Assembly: GCA_011799875.1 (NCBI GenBank)
Contig: JAAAXO010000338.1
Span: 1,007,937-1,071,936 of the forward strand
From: Thinopyrum elongatum
Taxonomy: Eukaryota; Streptophyta; Magnoliopsida; Poales; Poaceae
Direction of reading: 5' to 3'
DNA: 64,000 bases
Part shown: piece after piece, positions 32,209 through 44,244 of the stretch
Layout: each line of letters begins with the position of its first letter
Position numbering within the stretch: the stretch's first letter is position 1
Position numbers and translations under genes: made by a program
Notes under the pieces: model-generated
Database searches by the model: none
What the model saw: only the letters and a program-made list of their open reading frames with translations
Told to the model about the DNA's origin: nothing

Positions 32209-32978
32209 AATTGGATACATTTGTTTTGCTTACAAATGAAGGGCCTAGCTTGGACAAGAAAGAGGAACCTTGGAGCAAGTTCAAGCATGGAGATGATGGC
32301 ATGCACAAGGGGAACAAGAACGGAGTTACAAGTGATGATTTCAGGACTTTGAAGCCACCATAATGAGTGCAGGAAGCCTTGGACGAAATATACAAGATGT
32401 CACTTCATAAATTTCGTGCAGAGGCTATTATGGGTGTTGCGTCACCTTATTATTGGGCCAGGCCCATGTAATTTCGAAATACTTGAGTATAGGCTGTTTT
32501 TAGAGTCCGTATGTGTGGGGAAACAAGAGATAGGGTTGGTTTCAGACCCCTCCTTCAAGGGCCACGAAATCCCCTCCTCTTCCTCCATATATACAGCCCT
32601 TAGGGCACCGTTTAGACTTTGGGTTTTGTTTAGATTAAAAGTTCGCCATAGCTGCAACTTCGCGTACTTCGTTTGTGTTCAACGACCAGACCAAGACGTC
32701 ACAGAACCCCACCTTGATCAATAAAGCTTTCATCTTATATTCGCAATATCCAGATTGCAAATCTTAGTTTCTTGCTTGTTCTTCGTTTGCTTGCAGGAGA
32801 TAGACCCTCGTGGTCAGGTTGATTGTGCTCCGGCGTGGTCAATAACCTCTCGGAGTTGGTTTAGCGATTGCTAAGGCGCGACGTCCTCGCACGTTCGTAG
32901 TCAGATCGTCAGAGTCTACTCCACCAAAAACGATAGCTATCATCTCATCGAAAGATCGGGACACCCTCGCCTCTATCA
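32209..32978 (+). repeat. Family A LTR, 5'-truncated
   Basis: Starts within the coding part of U3 and runs to CTCGCCTCTATCA (32978). The right flank CATAA belongs to Quinta gag. Confidence 0.85.
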
Positions 32979-34811
32979 CATAATTTTGATGAGCGTGGAA
33001 AATTTCAAGCTGCGGTTAGTACTTTTAGTAGCTTTGCTTTAGTTTGGTGGAGTGAATATTGTCGGTTAAACCCTGATCTTATACCTACTACTTGGGATGA
33101 TTTAAAACTTGTCATGAGAGATAGATTCGTTGATGTTTATTATACTCGTGGCATGATTAAAAAATTACAACATTTAAAACAAGGCACTGACACGGTAACA
33201 AAATACTATGATGATTTACAAACTACATTATTGCACTCATTTTTAGAAGAATGTGAAGAAGATTTTATGGATAGATTTTGGGGAGGATTAAACTGTGATA
33301 TTCAAGAGATTCTAATTCATGAAGAGTGTTATCCTATGGACCATTTGTTTCGTCTTGCTTGCAAAGCTGAACAGGAAATAAAACGACGTGTTGGCCACAA
33401 GGAGAACAAGCGCACGGTGCATATTCCAAGTGTTGATACAGATGTTTCTTCAACTACTAGGCGTACTATGACAACCACATCCGTTGTTGCGAGGACTACA
33501 TCATCTCCATCATGTGACACATCACCTCCAAGAGTGCCTACATCGTCTGAGTTGATCATAAGAGGTAATGACAAAGGTACAGATTTTCAACTTTCACATG
33601 AGAATGATGCATGCCTAGTTAACTTGAAAACATCATGTGTTGTGTTACCTATTGGTTTGAGCACACCAGCTATTTTAGAGAATTGTGTTACTGTCATGAA
33701 TGCGTCATGTGATCAAAGAGTTGAAGTATCAACAATTTTGAGTGCACCCAATGAATTAACTGTTCATGCAAAAGAAACAATGTTTAATCATTTTGATATG
33801 ACCTCTAATCTTGGTGATGATTTTGTGTCAAATGACTTATTGCATGTTTGCTTATTTAAGCATGTTGTAGCATGTAAATTTGATGCAAGTAAGGTTTATT
33901 CACCAATGTTGGGATGGTTTAATGATGAACATTGTCAATCCTTTGATATGAATAAGAGCTTCACTTATATGTGCAAATTGAGTTGCAATATTTTCATGTC
34001 TTCTAATACTTGTGATAATATTTTGGCTTTACATTTTATGAACTATGAAAGTTACTCATGTATACATGTGTCATATGTGCAAAAATCAAGGGAAGTAAAA
34101 ATGGATGACATATACATATACAACATGTACACCTTGTCTCTTTTGTTAGCCACATTTCAGATTAAGCAACGCCGAGGACGGCTTTGTTTTCAAGAAGGGG
34201 AGGATGATGAGGACATGACTACCTTGGATACGACCAAAAATATTGCATACATGTATATTTGTGAGGTGATTTCTAATGCAAACTATGCAATAATTTATTT
34301 GTGTCATCCACGACAAAAATACTTCACAAACTTTTGTGCCATGTCTAATTGTAGGTGTATGGGACATTTGTACAATTCACATATGAAGATAAGGGAAAAA
34401 GAGAAGTTTAGTTGCTGTTCAAAAAGTCCTCTCACGTCACTTTTGGGCCAAGAGAAGATAGAGTCCAAGTCTCTCACGTTCTGGATTCAGATTCGGACTG
34501 CACAGACATACCTGACTCAAAATGCCAAGAACTTTTTCATACGGACTCCGAATTGGGTGATTCTTTTTTTGTTGGAAAGTAGATTTCGTGATCTTTCCAA
34601 CCCAATTGGATTCACCTTAAAATTCGTCCGGAGCGTTGAGTTATCAATGAAACAATCTGATGCTGCAGCAGAATCCGAGTCAAACTATAAGTCCAAAGGT
34701 GTTGCATCACCTCCACTTGGGCCCATGAGCCTTGTACGACCTAGGGTTAGTTTTAGGCTGCCTTGGGATGTCCTCCCACCTCCTTGGCCGCCACCCCTTA
34801 CTCCTATATAA
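32979..34811 (+). pseudogene. gag: Quinta-like gag, N-terminally truncated
   Basis: Open from HNFDERGKFQ through the capsid, Cys-rich region and polypurine tract to the TATA box. The first internal ATG in a usable place is 33114 (MRDRFVDVYY). About 70 N-terminal residues are missing. The LTR part is almost the same as in the copy at 48350, including the unusual SRFRDLSNP, while the gag part is closer to the copy at 30346. It is therefore itself a mosaic. It is followed by a chimeric LTR shared with a Cereba copy. Confidence 0.75.
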
Positions 34812-35196
34812 GTAGATCCATCTAGTAGCTTTTTCCTTGGGTTTTGTTTAGATTAAAAGTTCGCCATAGCTGCAACTTCGCGTACTTCGTTTGTGTTCAA
34901 CGACCAGACCAAGACGTCACAGAACCCCACCTTGATCAATAAAGCTTTCATCTTATATTCGCAATATCCAGATTGCAAATCTTAGTTTCTTGCTTGTTCT
35001 TCGTTTGCTTGCAGGAGATAGACCCTCGTGGTCAGGTTGATTGTGCTCCGGCGTGGTCAATAACCTCTCGGAGTTGGTTTATCGATTGCTAAGGCGCGAC
35101 GTCCTCGCACGTTCGTAGTCGGATCGTCAAAGTCTACTCCACCAAAAACGATAGCTATCATCTCATCGAAAGATCGGGACACCCTCGCCTCTATCA
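34205..35196 (+). repeat. Chimeric LTR shared by Quinta gag (left) and Cereba (right)
   Basis: 992 bp. A polypurine tract precedes it and a primer site follows it. U3 is Quinta type and R-U5 Cereba type. It is nearly the same as the LTR at 49786-50777, including several private changes in the coded tail. Confidence 0.87.
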
Positions 35197-35614
35197 AGTG
35201 GTATCAGATTCGAGTGTGCTCCTCCCTTGTTTACGTGCAGCGCCGTGATTTTTGTTAGTGTTCTAGGCTCGCGTCTCTAGCACGGTCTAGCCTAGGACCA
35301 GCACAGTACCGTCGTTGAGAGTTTATTCAACATTGCATCTCTGAATTGATTATTGCTGACCCTTTTTGCTACCATATCATAAGCCTTCCCAGCTCCACAT
35401 GCATCTACATCGTGCGTTTGACACCACCTGGCAATCGCTCTGTCCAAGCTCTGAGAGTTTTGACTACAAAGGTTGCCGATCACCACCTGCTGCTGGGTAA
35501 GAACTGGTAAGAATTTGAGATTTGCTTGACGGATTTGTGACACCACACCACACCACCACCAGTTTCTAGTAGTCTGTAGGATCATATTCTTGTGTGTTTC
35601 TATTGCTGCTAACC
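35197..35614 (+). other. Cereba-like leader with internal deletion
   Basis: It begins AG, then primer site TGGTATCAGA (35199-35208). After ATTC it jumps to GAGTGTGCTCC, losing ~700 bp compared with the leader at 43127, including the 24-bp tandem array. The gag-proximal segment is normal. GGTAAG (35496-35501) and ATGGCAG (35615-35621) could form a short leader intron. Confidence 0.75.
35199..35208 (+). other. Primer-binding site, Cereba-like
   Basis: TGGTATCAGA complements the initiator Met tRNA 3' end over ten bases. It lies two bases after the LTR terminus. Confidence 0.8.
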
Positions 35615-35737
35615 ATGGCAGGATCACAAGCCGACGAGATTGACTGGGAGAACATGACGAACAAGGAGTTGCATGATAAATTTCAGCAAATGATGAGTGG
35701 CCAGGTGGGAGATGTGCTAAAGTGATTTGAAGAGGCC

Positions 35738-38700
35738 ATGGAGAAGATAGATGGCATGGAGAAGTCGTTCGAGACAAAGCTGGATAACAAGTTTAATGAA
35801 TTGCTCACGCGTCTTCCCCAACCACCACCGGCTGCACCTGTCGCACCTCTGCAACGACAACAACAACGCCCCCTTCCAAATCAGTTCGGACGAGCGAAGC
35901 GTGTTCCTCTTGAGGATGGCCAAACTTCTGGTGCTGCTGTACCTACTGTTGATGCTTCTTTGGCTCCTGCTCCTGCTGCTGCTGGTGCCGAGGAGGAGGA
36001 TGATTACGCGGGCGATTATGAGGATGAGGTTGATCAAAATCATAACTACGTGCAACCACCAGCACCAGGTCGTCCACATGCAAATAATCGCAATGGTAGG
36101 CCTGCACCACCACTTCAGGTACGAGATCATGACCATCTTCCTAAATTAAAATTGAATATTCAACCATTCGAGGGTAGATATGTTCCTGATATATATCTTA
36201 CTTGGGAGTTAGAAACTGAACAACGTTTTACATGTTTACAATATCCCGAGGAACGACGTGTTGCTGCTGCTGTTTGTGCTTTCACTAGTTTTGCATGTGT
36301 ATGGTGGTCTGAACATTGTAGATTATATCCTATTCCAGCTACGTGGGCTGCTTTGAAAACTGCTATGCGTACTCGTTGGGTTCCACCATATTATCAACGT
36401 GAATTACTTCAAAAATTGCAGCGCTTAAGACAAGGAAAAAATTCTGTAGAAGAATATTATCAGGAATTACAAACTGGCATGATTAGCTGTGGTATTGTTG
36501 AGGAGAATGAAGCTATGCTTGCACGTTTCATGGGTGGATTAAATAGAGAGATTCAGACCATTCTAGAGTACAAGGAGTATAATAATATCACTCGTTTATT
36601 CCATCTTGCTTGTAAAGCTGAACGTGAAGTGCAGGATCGACAGGCATTGGCGCGAACTAATTTTTCTGCAGGTCGATCTTCATCATGGACACCGCGTGCC
36701 TCCTCTACTCCCACACGTCCTACTGCGGCACCACTGACTTCAGTCGCCAATTCCAACCGAGATACAAGAAAACAGGCACCACCACCACCATCTGCCAAGA
36801 GTACACCTTCTGGGCCTGCCCAGAGCTCTTCTTCATCTATGGCATCAACAGGGCACACACATGATATTATTTGTCGTCGTTGTAAGGGAAGAGGTCATTA
36901 TGCGAGAGAATGCCAATCTCCGCGTGTTATGATTGCTACTGAGGATGGTGGGTATGAGTCCGCTAGTGATTATGATGAGGAGACTTTGGCTCTTATTACA
37001 AGTGAAGAACACGGTGGAGATGATTCTGATCATGAGACGCAATATATGGCTCCTGAAGACGCTGACAGGTATGAATGTTTAGTTGCTCAACGTGTTTTGA
37101 GTGTGCAGGTCACACAAGCTGAGCAAAATCAGAGGCATAATTTGTTCCATACAAAGGGAGTTGTGAAGGAACGTTCTGTTCGCGTCATCATAGATGGAGG
37201 GAGCTGCAACAACTTGGCTAGCATGGAGATGGTGGAGAAGCTATCTCTCACCACAAGACCACATCCACATCCTTACTATATCCAATGGTTCAACAACAGC
37301 GGCAAGGTTAAGGTAACACGTACTGTTCGTGTGCATTTTAGTATCTCTACATATGCTGATTATGTTGATTGTGATGTGGTACCCATGCAAGCATGTTCAT
37401 TATTACTTGGTAGACCATGGCAATTTGATAAAAATTCTGTACACCATGGTAGAAACAATCAGTATACTCTTGTTCATAAGGATAAACATATTACTTTCCT
37501 TCCTATGACTCCTGATTCTATTTTGAAAGATGATATTAATAGAGCTAGTAAAGCAAAACAGGAGAAAAATAAGAGTGAAAATCAGATTGTGGCAAAAGAA
37601 TTTGAGCAACAAATGAAGCCTAATAATAAACCATCTAGTGTTGCTTCTGAAATTAAATTGAAAAGTGCATGCTTACTTGCCACCAAATCTGATATTGATG
37701 ATCTAGATTTCAGCGATTCTGTTTGCTATGCTTTTGTGTGCAAAGAGGCGTTATTTTCATTCGAGGACGTGCCTTCCTCTTTGCCTCCTGCGGTCACTAA
37801 CATTTTGCAGGAGTTCGCTGACGTCTTTCCACAAGACGTGCCACCGGGATTACCACCTATTCGCGGGATTGAGCATCAGATTGACTTAATTCCCGGTGCT
37901 TCGTTGCCAAACCGTGCGCCATACCGTACCAATCCAGAGGAGACGAAGGAGATTATGCGTCAAGTACAGGAGTTGCTCGACAAAGGTTATATACGCGAAT
38001 CCCTTAGTCCTTGTGCTGTTCCTATTATTCTAGTGCCGAAAAAGGATGGTACATCGCGTATGTGTGTTGATTGTAGAGGCATTAATAATATTACTATTCG
38101 TTATCGTCATCCTATTCCTAGACTAGATGATATGCTTGATGAATTGAGTGGCTATACAATATTCTCCAAAGTTGATTTGCGTAGTGGATACCATCAAATT
38201 CGTATGAAATTGGGGGATGAATGGAAAACAGCATTTAAAACAAAGTTTGGATTATATGAGTGGTTAGTCATGCCTTTTGGGTTAACTAATGCACCTAGTA
38301 CTTTCATGAGATTAATGAACGAAGTTTTACGTGCTTTCATTGGACGATTTGTGGTAGTCTATTTTGATGATATACTGATTTATAGCAGATCTTTGGAGGA
38401 ACATTTGGAACATTTACGTGCTGTTTTTATTGCTTTACGTGATGCACGTTTGTTTGGTAACCTTGGGAAGTGCACCTTTTGCACCGACCGAGTATCTTTT
38501 CTTGGCTATGTTGTTACTCCACAGGGAATTGAAGTTGATAAAGCCAAGATTGAAGCTATTGAGAGTTGGCCACAGCCCAAAACGGTCACTCAAGTGAGGA
38601 GTTTTCTTGGACTCGCTGGTTTCTATAGGCGTTTTGTGAGAGATTTCAGCACCATTGCTGCACCTCTCAATGAGCTTACAAAGAAGGATGTGCGTTTTGT

Positions 38701-40738
38701 TTGGGGTACCTCACAGGAAGAAGCCTTCACGGTATTGAAAGATAAGTTGACACATGCTCCTTTACTCCAACTTCCTGATTTTAATAAGACTTTTGAGCTT
38801 GAATGTGATGCTAGTGGAATTGGATTAGGAGGTGTGTTATTACAAGATGGCAAACCTGTTGCATACTTTTCTGAAAAATTGAGTGGGCCTAGTCTGAATT
38901 ACTCTACTTATGATAAGGAATTATATGCTCTTGTTCGGACTTTGGAAACATGGCAACATTATTTATGGCCCAAAGAATTTGTTATTCATTCTGATCATGA
39001 ATCTTTGAAACATATTAAAAGTCAAGCCAAACTGAACCGTAGACATGCTAAATGGGTTGAATTCATTGAGACTTTCCCTTATGTCATTAAACACAAGAAG
39101 GGTAAAGAAAATGTTATTGCTGATGCATTGTCTCGTCGTTATACTATGCTTTCACAACTTGACTTTAAAATATTTGGTTTGGAGACCATCAAAGATCAAT
39201 ATGTGCATGATGCTGAATTTAAAGATGTATTGCAGAATTGTAAAGAAGGGAGAACATGGAACAAGTTCGTCGTTAACGATAGATTTGTGTTTCGTGCTAA
39301 CAAGCTATGCATTCCAGCTAGCTCCGTTCGTCTTTTGTTGTTGCAGGAGGCGCATGGAGGAGGATTAATGGGACACTTTGGCGTAAAGAAGACGGAGGAT
39401 GTACTTGCTACGCATTTCTTTTGGCCAAAGATGAGACGGGATGTTGAGCGCTTTGTTGCTCGCTGCACTACATGTCAAAAAGCTAAGTCACGACTCAATC
39501 CTCATGGTTTATATATGCCGTTGCCTGTACCTAGTGTTCCATGGGAGGATATATCTATGGACTTTGTTTTGGGTTTACCTCGAACAAAGAAGGGGAGGGA
39601 TAGCATATTTGTTGTCGTGGATAGGTTCTCGAAAATGGCACACTTTATACCATGTCATAAAAGCGATGATGCTGCTAATGTTGCTGATTTGTTCTTTCGT
39701 GCAATTATTCGCTTGCATGGTGTGCCAAATACTATTGTTTCAGATCGTGATACCAAATTTCTTAGCCACTTTTGGAGATGTTTATGGGCTAAGTTGGGGA
39801 CTAAACTGCTTTTTAGTACTACTTGTCACCCCCAAACTGATGGACAAACTGAAGTAGTCAATAGAACTTTGTCTACTATGCTTAGGGCTGTTTTGAAGAA
39901 TAACAAGAAAATGTGGGAAGAATGCTTGCCTCATATTGAATTTGCTTATAATCGTTCGTTGCATTCTACTACTAAGATGTGCCCTTTTGAAATTGTCTAT
40001 GGTTTCCTACCTCGTGCACCTATTGATTTGTTGCCTCTTCCATCTTCGGAGAAGGTTAATTTTGATGCTAAACAATGTGCTGAATTGATCTTAAAAATGC
40101 ATGAGTTAACTAAGGAGAACATTGAGCGTATGAATGCTAAATATAAACTTGCTGGAGATAAGGGTAGAAAACATGTTGTGTTTGCACCTGGAGATCTTGT
40201 TTGGTTACATTTGCGTAAGGATAGATTTCCTGATTTGCGCAAATCAAAGCTAATGCCACGTGCTGATGGTCCTTTTAAGGTGTTAGAGAAAATAAATGAT
40301 AATGCATATAAACTTGAGCTGCCTGCAGATTTTGGGGTTAGTCCCACTTTTCACATTGCAGATCTGAAGCCTTATTTGGGTGAGGAAGATGAGCTTGCGT
40401 CGAGGACGACTTCATTTCAAGAAGGGGAGGATGATGAGGACATCAATACCATTGTTACACCCACAGCCCCTGCTTCTATACATACTGGACCAATTACTAG
40501 AGCTCGCGCACACCAATTAAAATATCAGGTACTTTCGTTTCTTGGTAATGATTCTAAAGTTCATAAGAATATGATGCTGCCTAAATTGGATACATTTGTT
40601 TTGCTTACAAATGAAGGGCCTAGCTTGGACAAGAAAGAGGAACCTTGGAGCAAGTTCAAGCATGGAGATGATGGCATGCACAAGGGGAACAAGAACGGAG
40701 TTACAAGTGATGATTTCAGGCCTTTGAAGCCGCCATAA
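35738..40738 (+). CDS. gag-pol: Cereba-like Gag-Pol polyprotein, 1666-aa open frame
   Basis: This is the longest frame of the window. The usual gag start ATG is at 35615, but codon 37 is TGA (35723-35725). The open frame restarts at ATG 35738 ([10 protein letters not shown]). Domains by residue in this frame: Pro/Ala-rich and acidic N-terminus 1-130, capsid ~145-300, zinc knuckle [14 protein letters not shown] ~378-391, protease IIDGGSC ~485, RT with YFDD ~875-878, RNase H ECDASG ~1022, integrase zinc site CTTCQ ~1243, and DD35E (MDFVLG ~1274, SDRDTKF ~1335, TEVVNR ~1371). There is no classical chromodomain; the tail [14 protein letters not shown] and the last ~100 residues are encoded by the polypurine tract and 3' LTR. 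All catalytic residues look intact. Activity is doubtful because the N-terminal ~41 residues are cut off by the stop. Confidence 0.85.
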   Translation: MEKIDGMEKSFETKLDNKFNELLTRLPQPPPAAPVAPLQRQQQRPLPNQFGRAKRVPLEDGQTSGAAVPTVDASLAPAPAAAGAEEEDDYAGDYEDEVDQNHNYVQPPAPGRPHANNRNGRPAPPLQVRDHDHLPKLKLNIQPFEGRYVPDIYLTWELETEQRFTCLQYPEERRVAAAVCAFTSFACVWWSEHCRLYPIPATWAALKTAMRTRWVPPYYQRELLQKLQRLRQGKNSVEEYYQELQTGMISCGIVEENEAMLARFMGGLNREIQTILEYKEYNNITRLFHLACKAEREVQDRQALARTNFSAGRSSSWTPRASSTPTRPTAAPLTSVANSNRDTRKQAPPPPSAKSTPSGPAQSSSSSMASTGHTHDIICRRCKGRGHYARECQSPRVMIATEDGGYESASDYDEETLALITSEEHGGDDSDHETQYMAPEDADRYECLVAQRVLSVQVTQAEQNQRHNLFHTKGVVKERSVRVIIDGGSCNNLASMEMVEKLSLTTRPHPHPYYIQWFNNSGKVKVTRTVRVHFSISTYADYVDCDVVPMQACSLLLGRPWQFDKNSVHHGRNNQYTLVHKDKHITFLPMTPDSILKDDINRASKAKQEKNKSENQIVAKEFEQQMKPNNKPSSVASEIKLKSACLLATKSDIDDLDFSDSVCYAFVCKEALFSFEDVPSSLPPAVTNILQEFADVFPQDVPPGLPPIRGIEHQIDLIPGASLPNRAPYRTNPEETKEIMRQVQELLDKGYIRESLSPCAVPIILVPKKDGTSRMCVDCRGINNITIRYRHPIPRLDDMLDELSGYTIFSKVDLRSGYHQIRMKLGDEWKTAFKTKFGLYEWLVMPFGLTNAPSTFMRLMNEVLRAFIGRFVVVYFDDILIYSRSLEEHLEHLRAVFIALRDARLFGNLGKCTFCTDRVSFLGYVVTPQGIEVDKAKIEAIESWPQPKTVTQVRSFLGLAGFYRRFVRDFSTIAAPLNELTKKDVRFVWGTSQEEAFTVLKDKLTHAPLLQLPDFNKTFELECDASGIGLGGVLLQDGKPVAYFSEKLSGPSLNYSTYDKELYALVRTLETWQHYLWPKEFVIHSDHESLKHIKSQAKLNRRHAKWVEFIETFPYVIKHKKGKENVIADALSRRYTMLSQLDFKIFGLETIKDQYVHDAEFKDVLQNCKEGRTWNKFVVNDRFVFRANKLCIPASSVRLLLLQEAHGGGLMGHFGVKKTEDVLATHFFWPKMRRDVERFVARCTTCQKAKSRLNPHGLYMPLPVPSVPWEDISMDFVLGLPRTKKGRDSIFVVVDRFSKMAHFIPCHKSDDAANVADLFFRAIIRLHGVPNTIVSDRDTKFLSHFWRCLWAKLGTKLLFSTTCHPQTDGQTEVVNRTLSTMLRAVLKNNKKMWEECLPHIEFAYNRSLHSTTKMCPFEIVYGFLPRAPIDLLPLPSSEKVNFDAKQCAELILKMHELTKENIERMNAKYKLAGDKGRKHVVFAPGDLVWLHLRKDRFPDLRKSKLMPRADGPFKVLEKINDNAYKLELPADFGVSPTFHIADLKPYLGEEDELASRTTSFQEGEDDEDINTIVTPTAPASIHTGPITRARAHQLKYQVLSFLGNDSKVHKNMMLPKLDTFVLLTNEGPSLDKKEEPWSKFKHGDDGMHKGNKNGVTSDDFRPLKPP
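40419..40431 (+). other. Polypurine tract
   Basis: AAGAAGGGGAGGA lies directly before the 3' LTR and is the plus-strand primer site. It also codes for the acidic EGEDDED part of the polyprotein. Confidence 0.8.
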
Positions 40739-40962
40739 TGAGTGCAGGAAGCCTTGGACGAAATATACAAGATGTCACTTCATAAATTTCGTCCAGAGGC
40801 TATTATAGGTGCTGCGTCACCTTATTATTGGGCCAGGCCCATGTAATTTCGAAATACTTGAGTATAGGCTGTTTTTAGAGTCCGTACATGTGGGGAAACA
40901 AAAGATAGGGTTGGTTTCGGACCCCTCCTTCAAGGGCCACGAAATCCCCTCCTCTTCCTCCA

Positions 40963-40968
40963 TATATA
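40963..40968 (+). promoter_or_regulatory. TATA box of family A LTR
   Basis: TATATA in CTCCATATATACAG, 225 bp after the coded tail stops and ~130 bp before AATAAA. It is present in every complete family A LTR here. Confidence 0.65.
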
Positions 40969-41094
40969 CAGCCCTTAGGGCACCATTTAGACTTTGGGTT
41001 TTGTTGAGATTAAAAGTTCGCCATAGCTGCAACTTCGCGTACTTCGATTGTGTTCAACGACCAGACCAAGACGTCACAGAACCCCACCTTGATC

Positions 41095-41100
41095 AATAAA
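41095..41100 (+). terminator. Polyadenylation signal of family A LTR
   Basis: AATAAA in GATCAATAAAGC, downstream of the TATA box. It is conserved in most family A and chimeric LTRs and changed to AATACT in Quinta-type LTRs. One family A copy (near 55190) reads AACAAA. Confidence 0.6.
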
Positions 41101-41353
41101 GCTTTCATCTTATATTCGCAATATCCAGATTGCAAATCTTAGTTTCTTGCTTGTTCTTCGTTTGCTTGCAGGAGATAGACCCTCGTGGTCAGGTTGATTG
41201 TGCTCCGGCGTGGTCAATAACCTCTCGGAGTTGGTTTAGCGATTGCTAAGGCGCGACGTCCTCGCACGTTCGTAGTCGGATCGTCAAAGTCTACTCCACC
41301 AAAAACGATAGCTATCATCTCATCGAAAGATCGGGACACCCTCGCCTCTATCA

Positions 41354-42511
41354 AACAAGTTCGTCATTAACGATGGATTTGTGTTTCGTGCTAACAAGCT
41401 ATGCATTCCAGCTAGCTCTGTTCGTCTTTTGTTGTTGCAGGAGGTGCATGGAGGAGGATTAATGGGACACTTTGGCGTGAAGAAGACGGAGGATATACTT
41501 GCTACACATTTCTGTTGGCCAAAGATGAGACGGGATGTTGAGCGTTTTGTTGCTCGCTGCACTACATGTCAAAAAGCTAAGTCACGACTCAATCCTCATG
41601 GTTTATATATGCCTTTGCCTGTACCTAGTGTTCCTTGGCAGGATATATCTATGGACTTTGTTTTAGGTTTACCTCGAACAAAAAAGGGGAGGGATAGCAT
41701 ATTTGTTGTCGTGGATAGGTTCTCGAAAATGGCACACTTTATACCATGTCATAAAAGCGATGATGCTGTTAATGTTGCTGATTTGTTCTTTCGTGAAATT
41801 ATACGCTTGCATGGTGTGCCAAATACTATTGTTTCAGATCGTGATACTAAATTTCTTAGCCACTTTTGGAGATGTTTATGGGCTAAGTTGGGGACTAAAC
41901 TGCTTTTTAGTACTACATGTCACCCCCAAACTGATGGACAAACTGAAGTAGTCAATAGAACATTGTCTACTATGCTTAGGGCTGTTTTGAAGAATAACAA
42001 GAAAATCTGGGAAGAATGCTTGCCTCATATTGAATTTGCTTATAATCGTTCATTGCATTCTACTACTAAGATGTGTCCTTTTGAAATTGTGTATGGTTTC
42101 CTTCCTCGTGCACCAATTGATTTGTTGCCTCTTCCATCTTCGGAGAAGGTTAATTTTGATGCTAAACAACGTGCTGAATTGATCTTAAAAATGCATGAGT
42201 TAACTGATGAGGACATCAATACCATTGTTACACCCACAGCCCCTGCTTCTATACATACTGGACCAATTACTAGAGCTCGCGCACGTCAATTAAAATATCA
42301 GGTACTTTCGTTTCTTGGTAATGATTCTAAAGTTCATGAGAATATGATGCTGCCTAAATTGGATACATTTGTTTTGCTTACAAATGAAGGGCCTAGCTTG
42401 GACAAGAAAGAGGAACCTTGGAGCAAGTTCAAGCATGGAGATGATGGCATGCACAAGGGGAACAAGAACGGAGTTACAAGTGATGATTTCAGGACTTTGA
42501 AGCCACCATAA
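41354..42511 (+). pseudogene. pol: Cereba-like integrase fragment fused in frame to an LTR tail
   Basis: It starts at [17 protein letters not shown], includes the integrase HHCC zinc site and all three catalytic acids (MDFVLG, SDRD, TEVVNR), and breaks at MHELT (42204). There a family A LTR starts, and by chance in the same frame: ELT is followed by DEDINTIV up to the usual stop at 42511. The LTR therefore inserted into integrase. The left break (LTR end, then AACAAG) is shared with 57906. Confidence 0.82.
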
Positions 42512-43126
42512 TGAGTGCAGGAAGCCTTGGACGAAATATACAAGATGTCACTTCATAAATTTCGTCCAGAGGCTATTATAGGTGCTGCGTCACCTTATTA
42601 TTGGGCCAGGACCATGTAATTTCGAAATACTTGAGTATAGGCTGTTTTTAGAGTCCGTATGTGTGGGGAAACAAGAGATAGGGTTGGTTTCGGACCCCTC
42701 CTTCAAGGGCCACGAAATCCCCTCCTCTTCCTCCATATATACAGCCCTTAGGGCACCGTTTAGACTTTGGGTTTTGTTTAGATTAAAAGTTCGGCATAGC
42801 TGCAACTTCGCGTACTTCGTTTGTGTTCAACGACCAGACCAAGACGTCACAGAACCCCACCTTGATCAATAAAGCTTTCATCTTATATTCGCAATATCCA
42901 GATTGCAAATCTTAGTTTCTTGCTTGTTCTTCGTTTGCTTGCAGGAGATAGACCCTCGTGGTCAGGTTGATTGTGCTCCGGCGTGGTCAATAACCTCTCG
43001 GAGTTGGTTTAGCGATTGCTAAGGCGCGACGTCCTCGCACGTTCGTAGTCAGATCGTCAAAGTCTACTCCACCAAAAACGATAGCTATCATCTCATCGAA
43101 AGATCGGGACACCCTCGCCTCTATCA
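42205..43126 (+). repeat. Family A 5' LTR
   Basis: 922-bp complete LTR, followed by AG and the primer site TGGTATCAGA (43129-43138), so it is the 5' LTR of the Cereba copy at 43127-46779. The left flank GTTAAC is integrase sequence. Confidence 0.9.
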
Positions 43127-44244
43127 AGTGGTATCAGATTCCCAGGTTGCTCGGTGAGATTTACAGTTTTTCGTAGTTTAGATCGAGTCTGTTCTTCATA
43201 CCTACAGTCCAGGAAAAAGCCAAAAAAAAATAGGTTTAGTTCATCATATCCGAACCAATCTGAGCCTTTGCATAATCTTTTTAGGGTTTTTGCTTTGTTG
43301 AATTTGCGGTTGCATCGTCGTGTCAAGTTGCTGGTCTTAGCGTCTAGTTCTTTAGAGTTTCGAGTTCTGTTCACAAGTTGTCACGCCGCCGCCGCACCAT
43401 CATCATCGCCCCTACCATATACCACCACAGATTATCTGCTATTTCTCTGAGTCCATATACCACCACCGATCCGAGTCCATATACCACCACCGATCCGAGT
43501 CCATATACCACCACCAATCCGAGCCCACATATACTACCGTCATATACCATCACCAGTCCGAGTTCCACCATATTCATCTCTGCCACCAGTCCTAGTCCGA
43601 GTCCAGTATTTATTCCTTTATTTTAGAGTTCCAGATCACGCGATACTACGAGTCGTGAACAAGTCGGATTCGCCAATTTTCGTGCTACCCGCAGAAGAAA
43701 AATAGTTCCAGTTTCAAAAAAAAAAAAAAACTAAGTCTGGAAAATTCTGGCTAGGCAGTTTTTAGACCATTTGTAGACTTTTTCAAAAAAAAATTGTTGC
43801 GGAGCAAAAAAAAAAGTGCAAAAAAAAAGAAAAAAAATTCAGAGTGTGCTCCTCCCTTGTTTACGTGCAGCGCCGTGATTTTTGTTAGTGTTCTAGGCTC
43901 GCGTCTCTAGCACGGTCTAGCCTAGGACCAGCACAGTACCGTCGTTGAGAGTTTATTCAACATTGCATCTCTGAATTGATTATTGCTGACCCTTTTTGCT
44001 ACCATATCATAAGCCTTCCCAGCTCCACATACATATACATCGTGCGTTTGACACCACCTGGCAATCGCTCTGTCCAAGCTCTGAGAGTTTTGACTACAAA
44101 GGTTGCCGATCACCACCTGCTGCTGGGTAAGAACTGGTAAGAATTTGAGATTTGCTTGACGGATTTGTGACACCACACCACACCACCACCACTTTCTAGT
44201 AGTCTGTAGGATCATATTCTTGTGTGTTTCTATTGCTGCTAACC
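43127..44244 (+). other. Full Cereba-like leader with 24-bp tandem array
   Basis: About 1.1 kb of non-coding leader. It includes the primer site, the three-copy 24-bp repeat at 43449-43520 (GAGTCCATATACCACCACCG plus ATCC), A-rich runs at 43712-43835 and the conserved gag-proximal part. Confidence 0.75.
43449..43520 (+). repeat. Three tandem copies of the 24-bp leader unit
   Basis: Sense-strand counterpart of the array at 16467-16538. The third copy has one change (CGATCC to CAATCC). Confidence 0.8.

Larger units (their letters stand above)
34205..41353 (+). mobile_element. Nearly complete Cereba-like element with mosaic LTRs
   Basis: The order is chimeric LTR (34205-35196), primer site and shortened leader, gag-pol (35615-40738), polypurine tract and 3' LTR (40432-41353). 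The two LTRs are of different type, and the left LTR is preceded by a Quinta gag and polypurine tract. The element was therefore joined by recombination through R-U5 and was not inserted as it stands. The flanks (GGGGAGGA and AACAA) do not match. Confidence 0.8.
40432..41353 (+). repeat. Family A 3' LTR (variant alpha)
   Basis: 922 bp. Private changes (CGCACACCAATT, CATAAGAATATG, AAGCCGCC, GTTGAGATT, CTTCGATTG) are shared only with the LTR at 59078. TATATA is at 40963-40968 and AATAAA at 41095-41100. The polyprotein stop is at 40736-40738. Confidence 0.9.

Noticed and set aside
42205..42511. Integrase-LTR fusion as a novel shortened protein
   Set aside because: The frame match after the LTR insertion has a one-in-three chance. 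The fragment lacks a start codon and the rest of pol.
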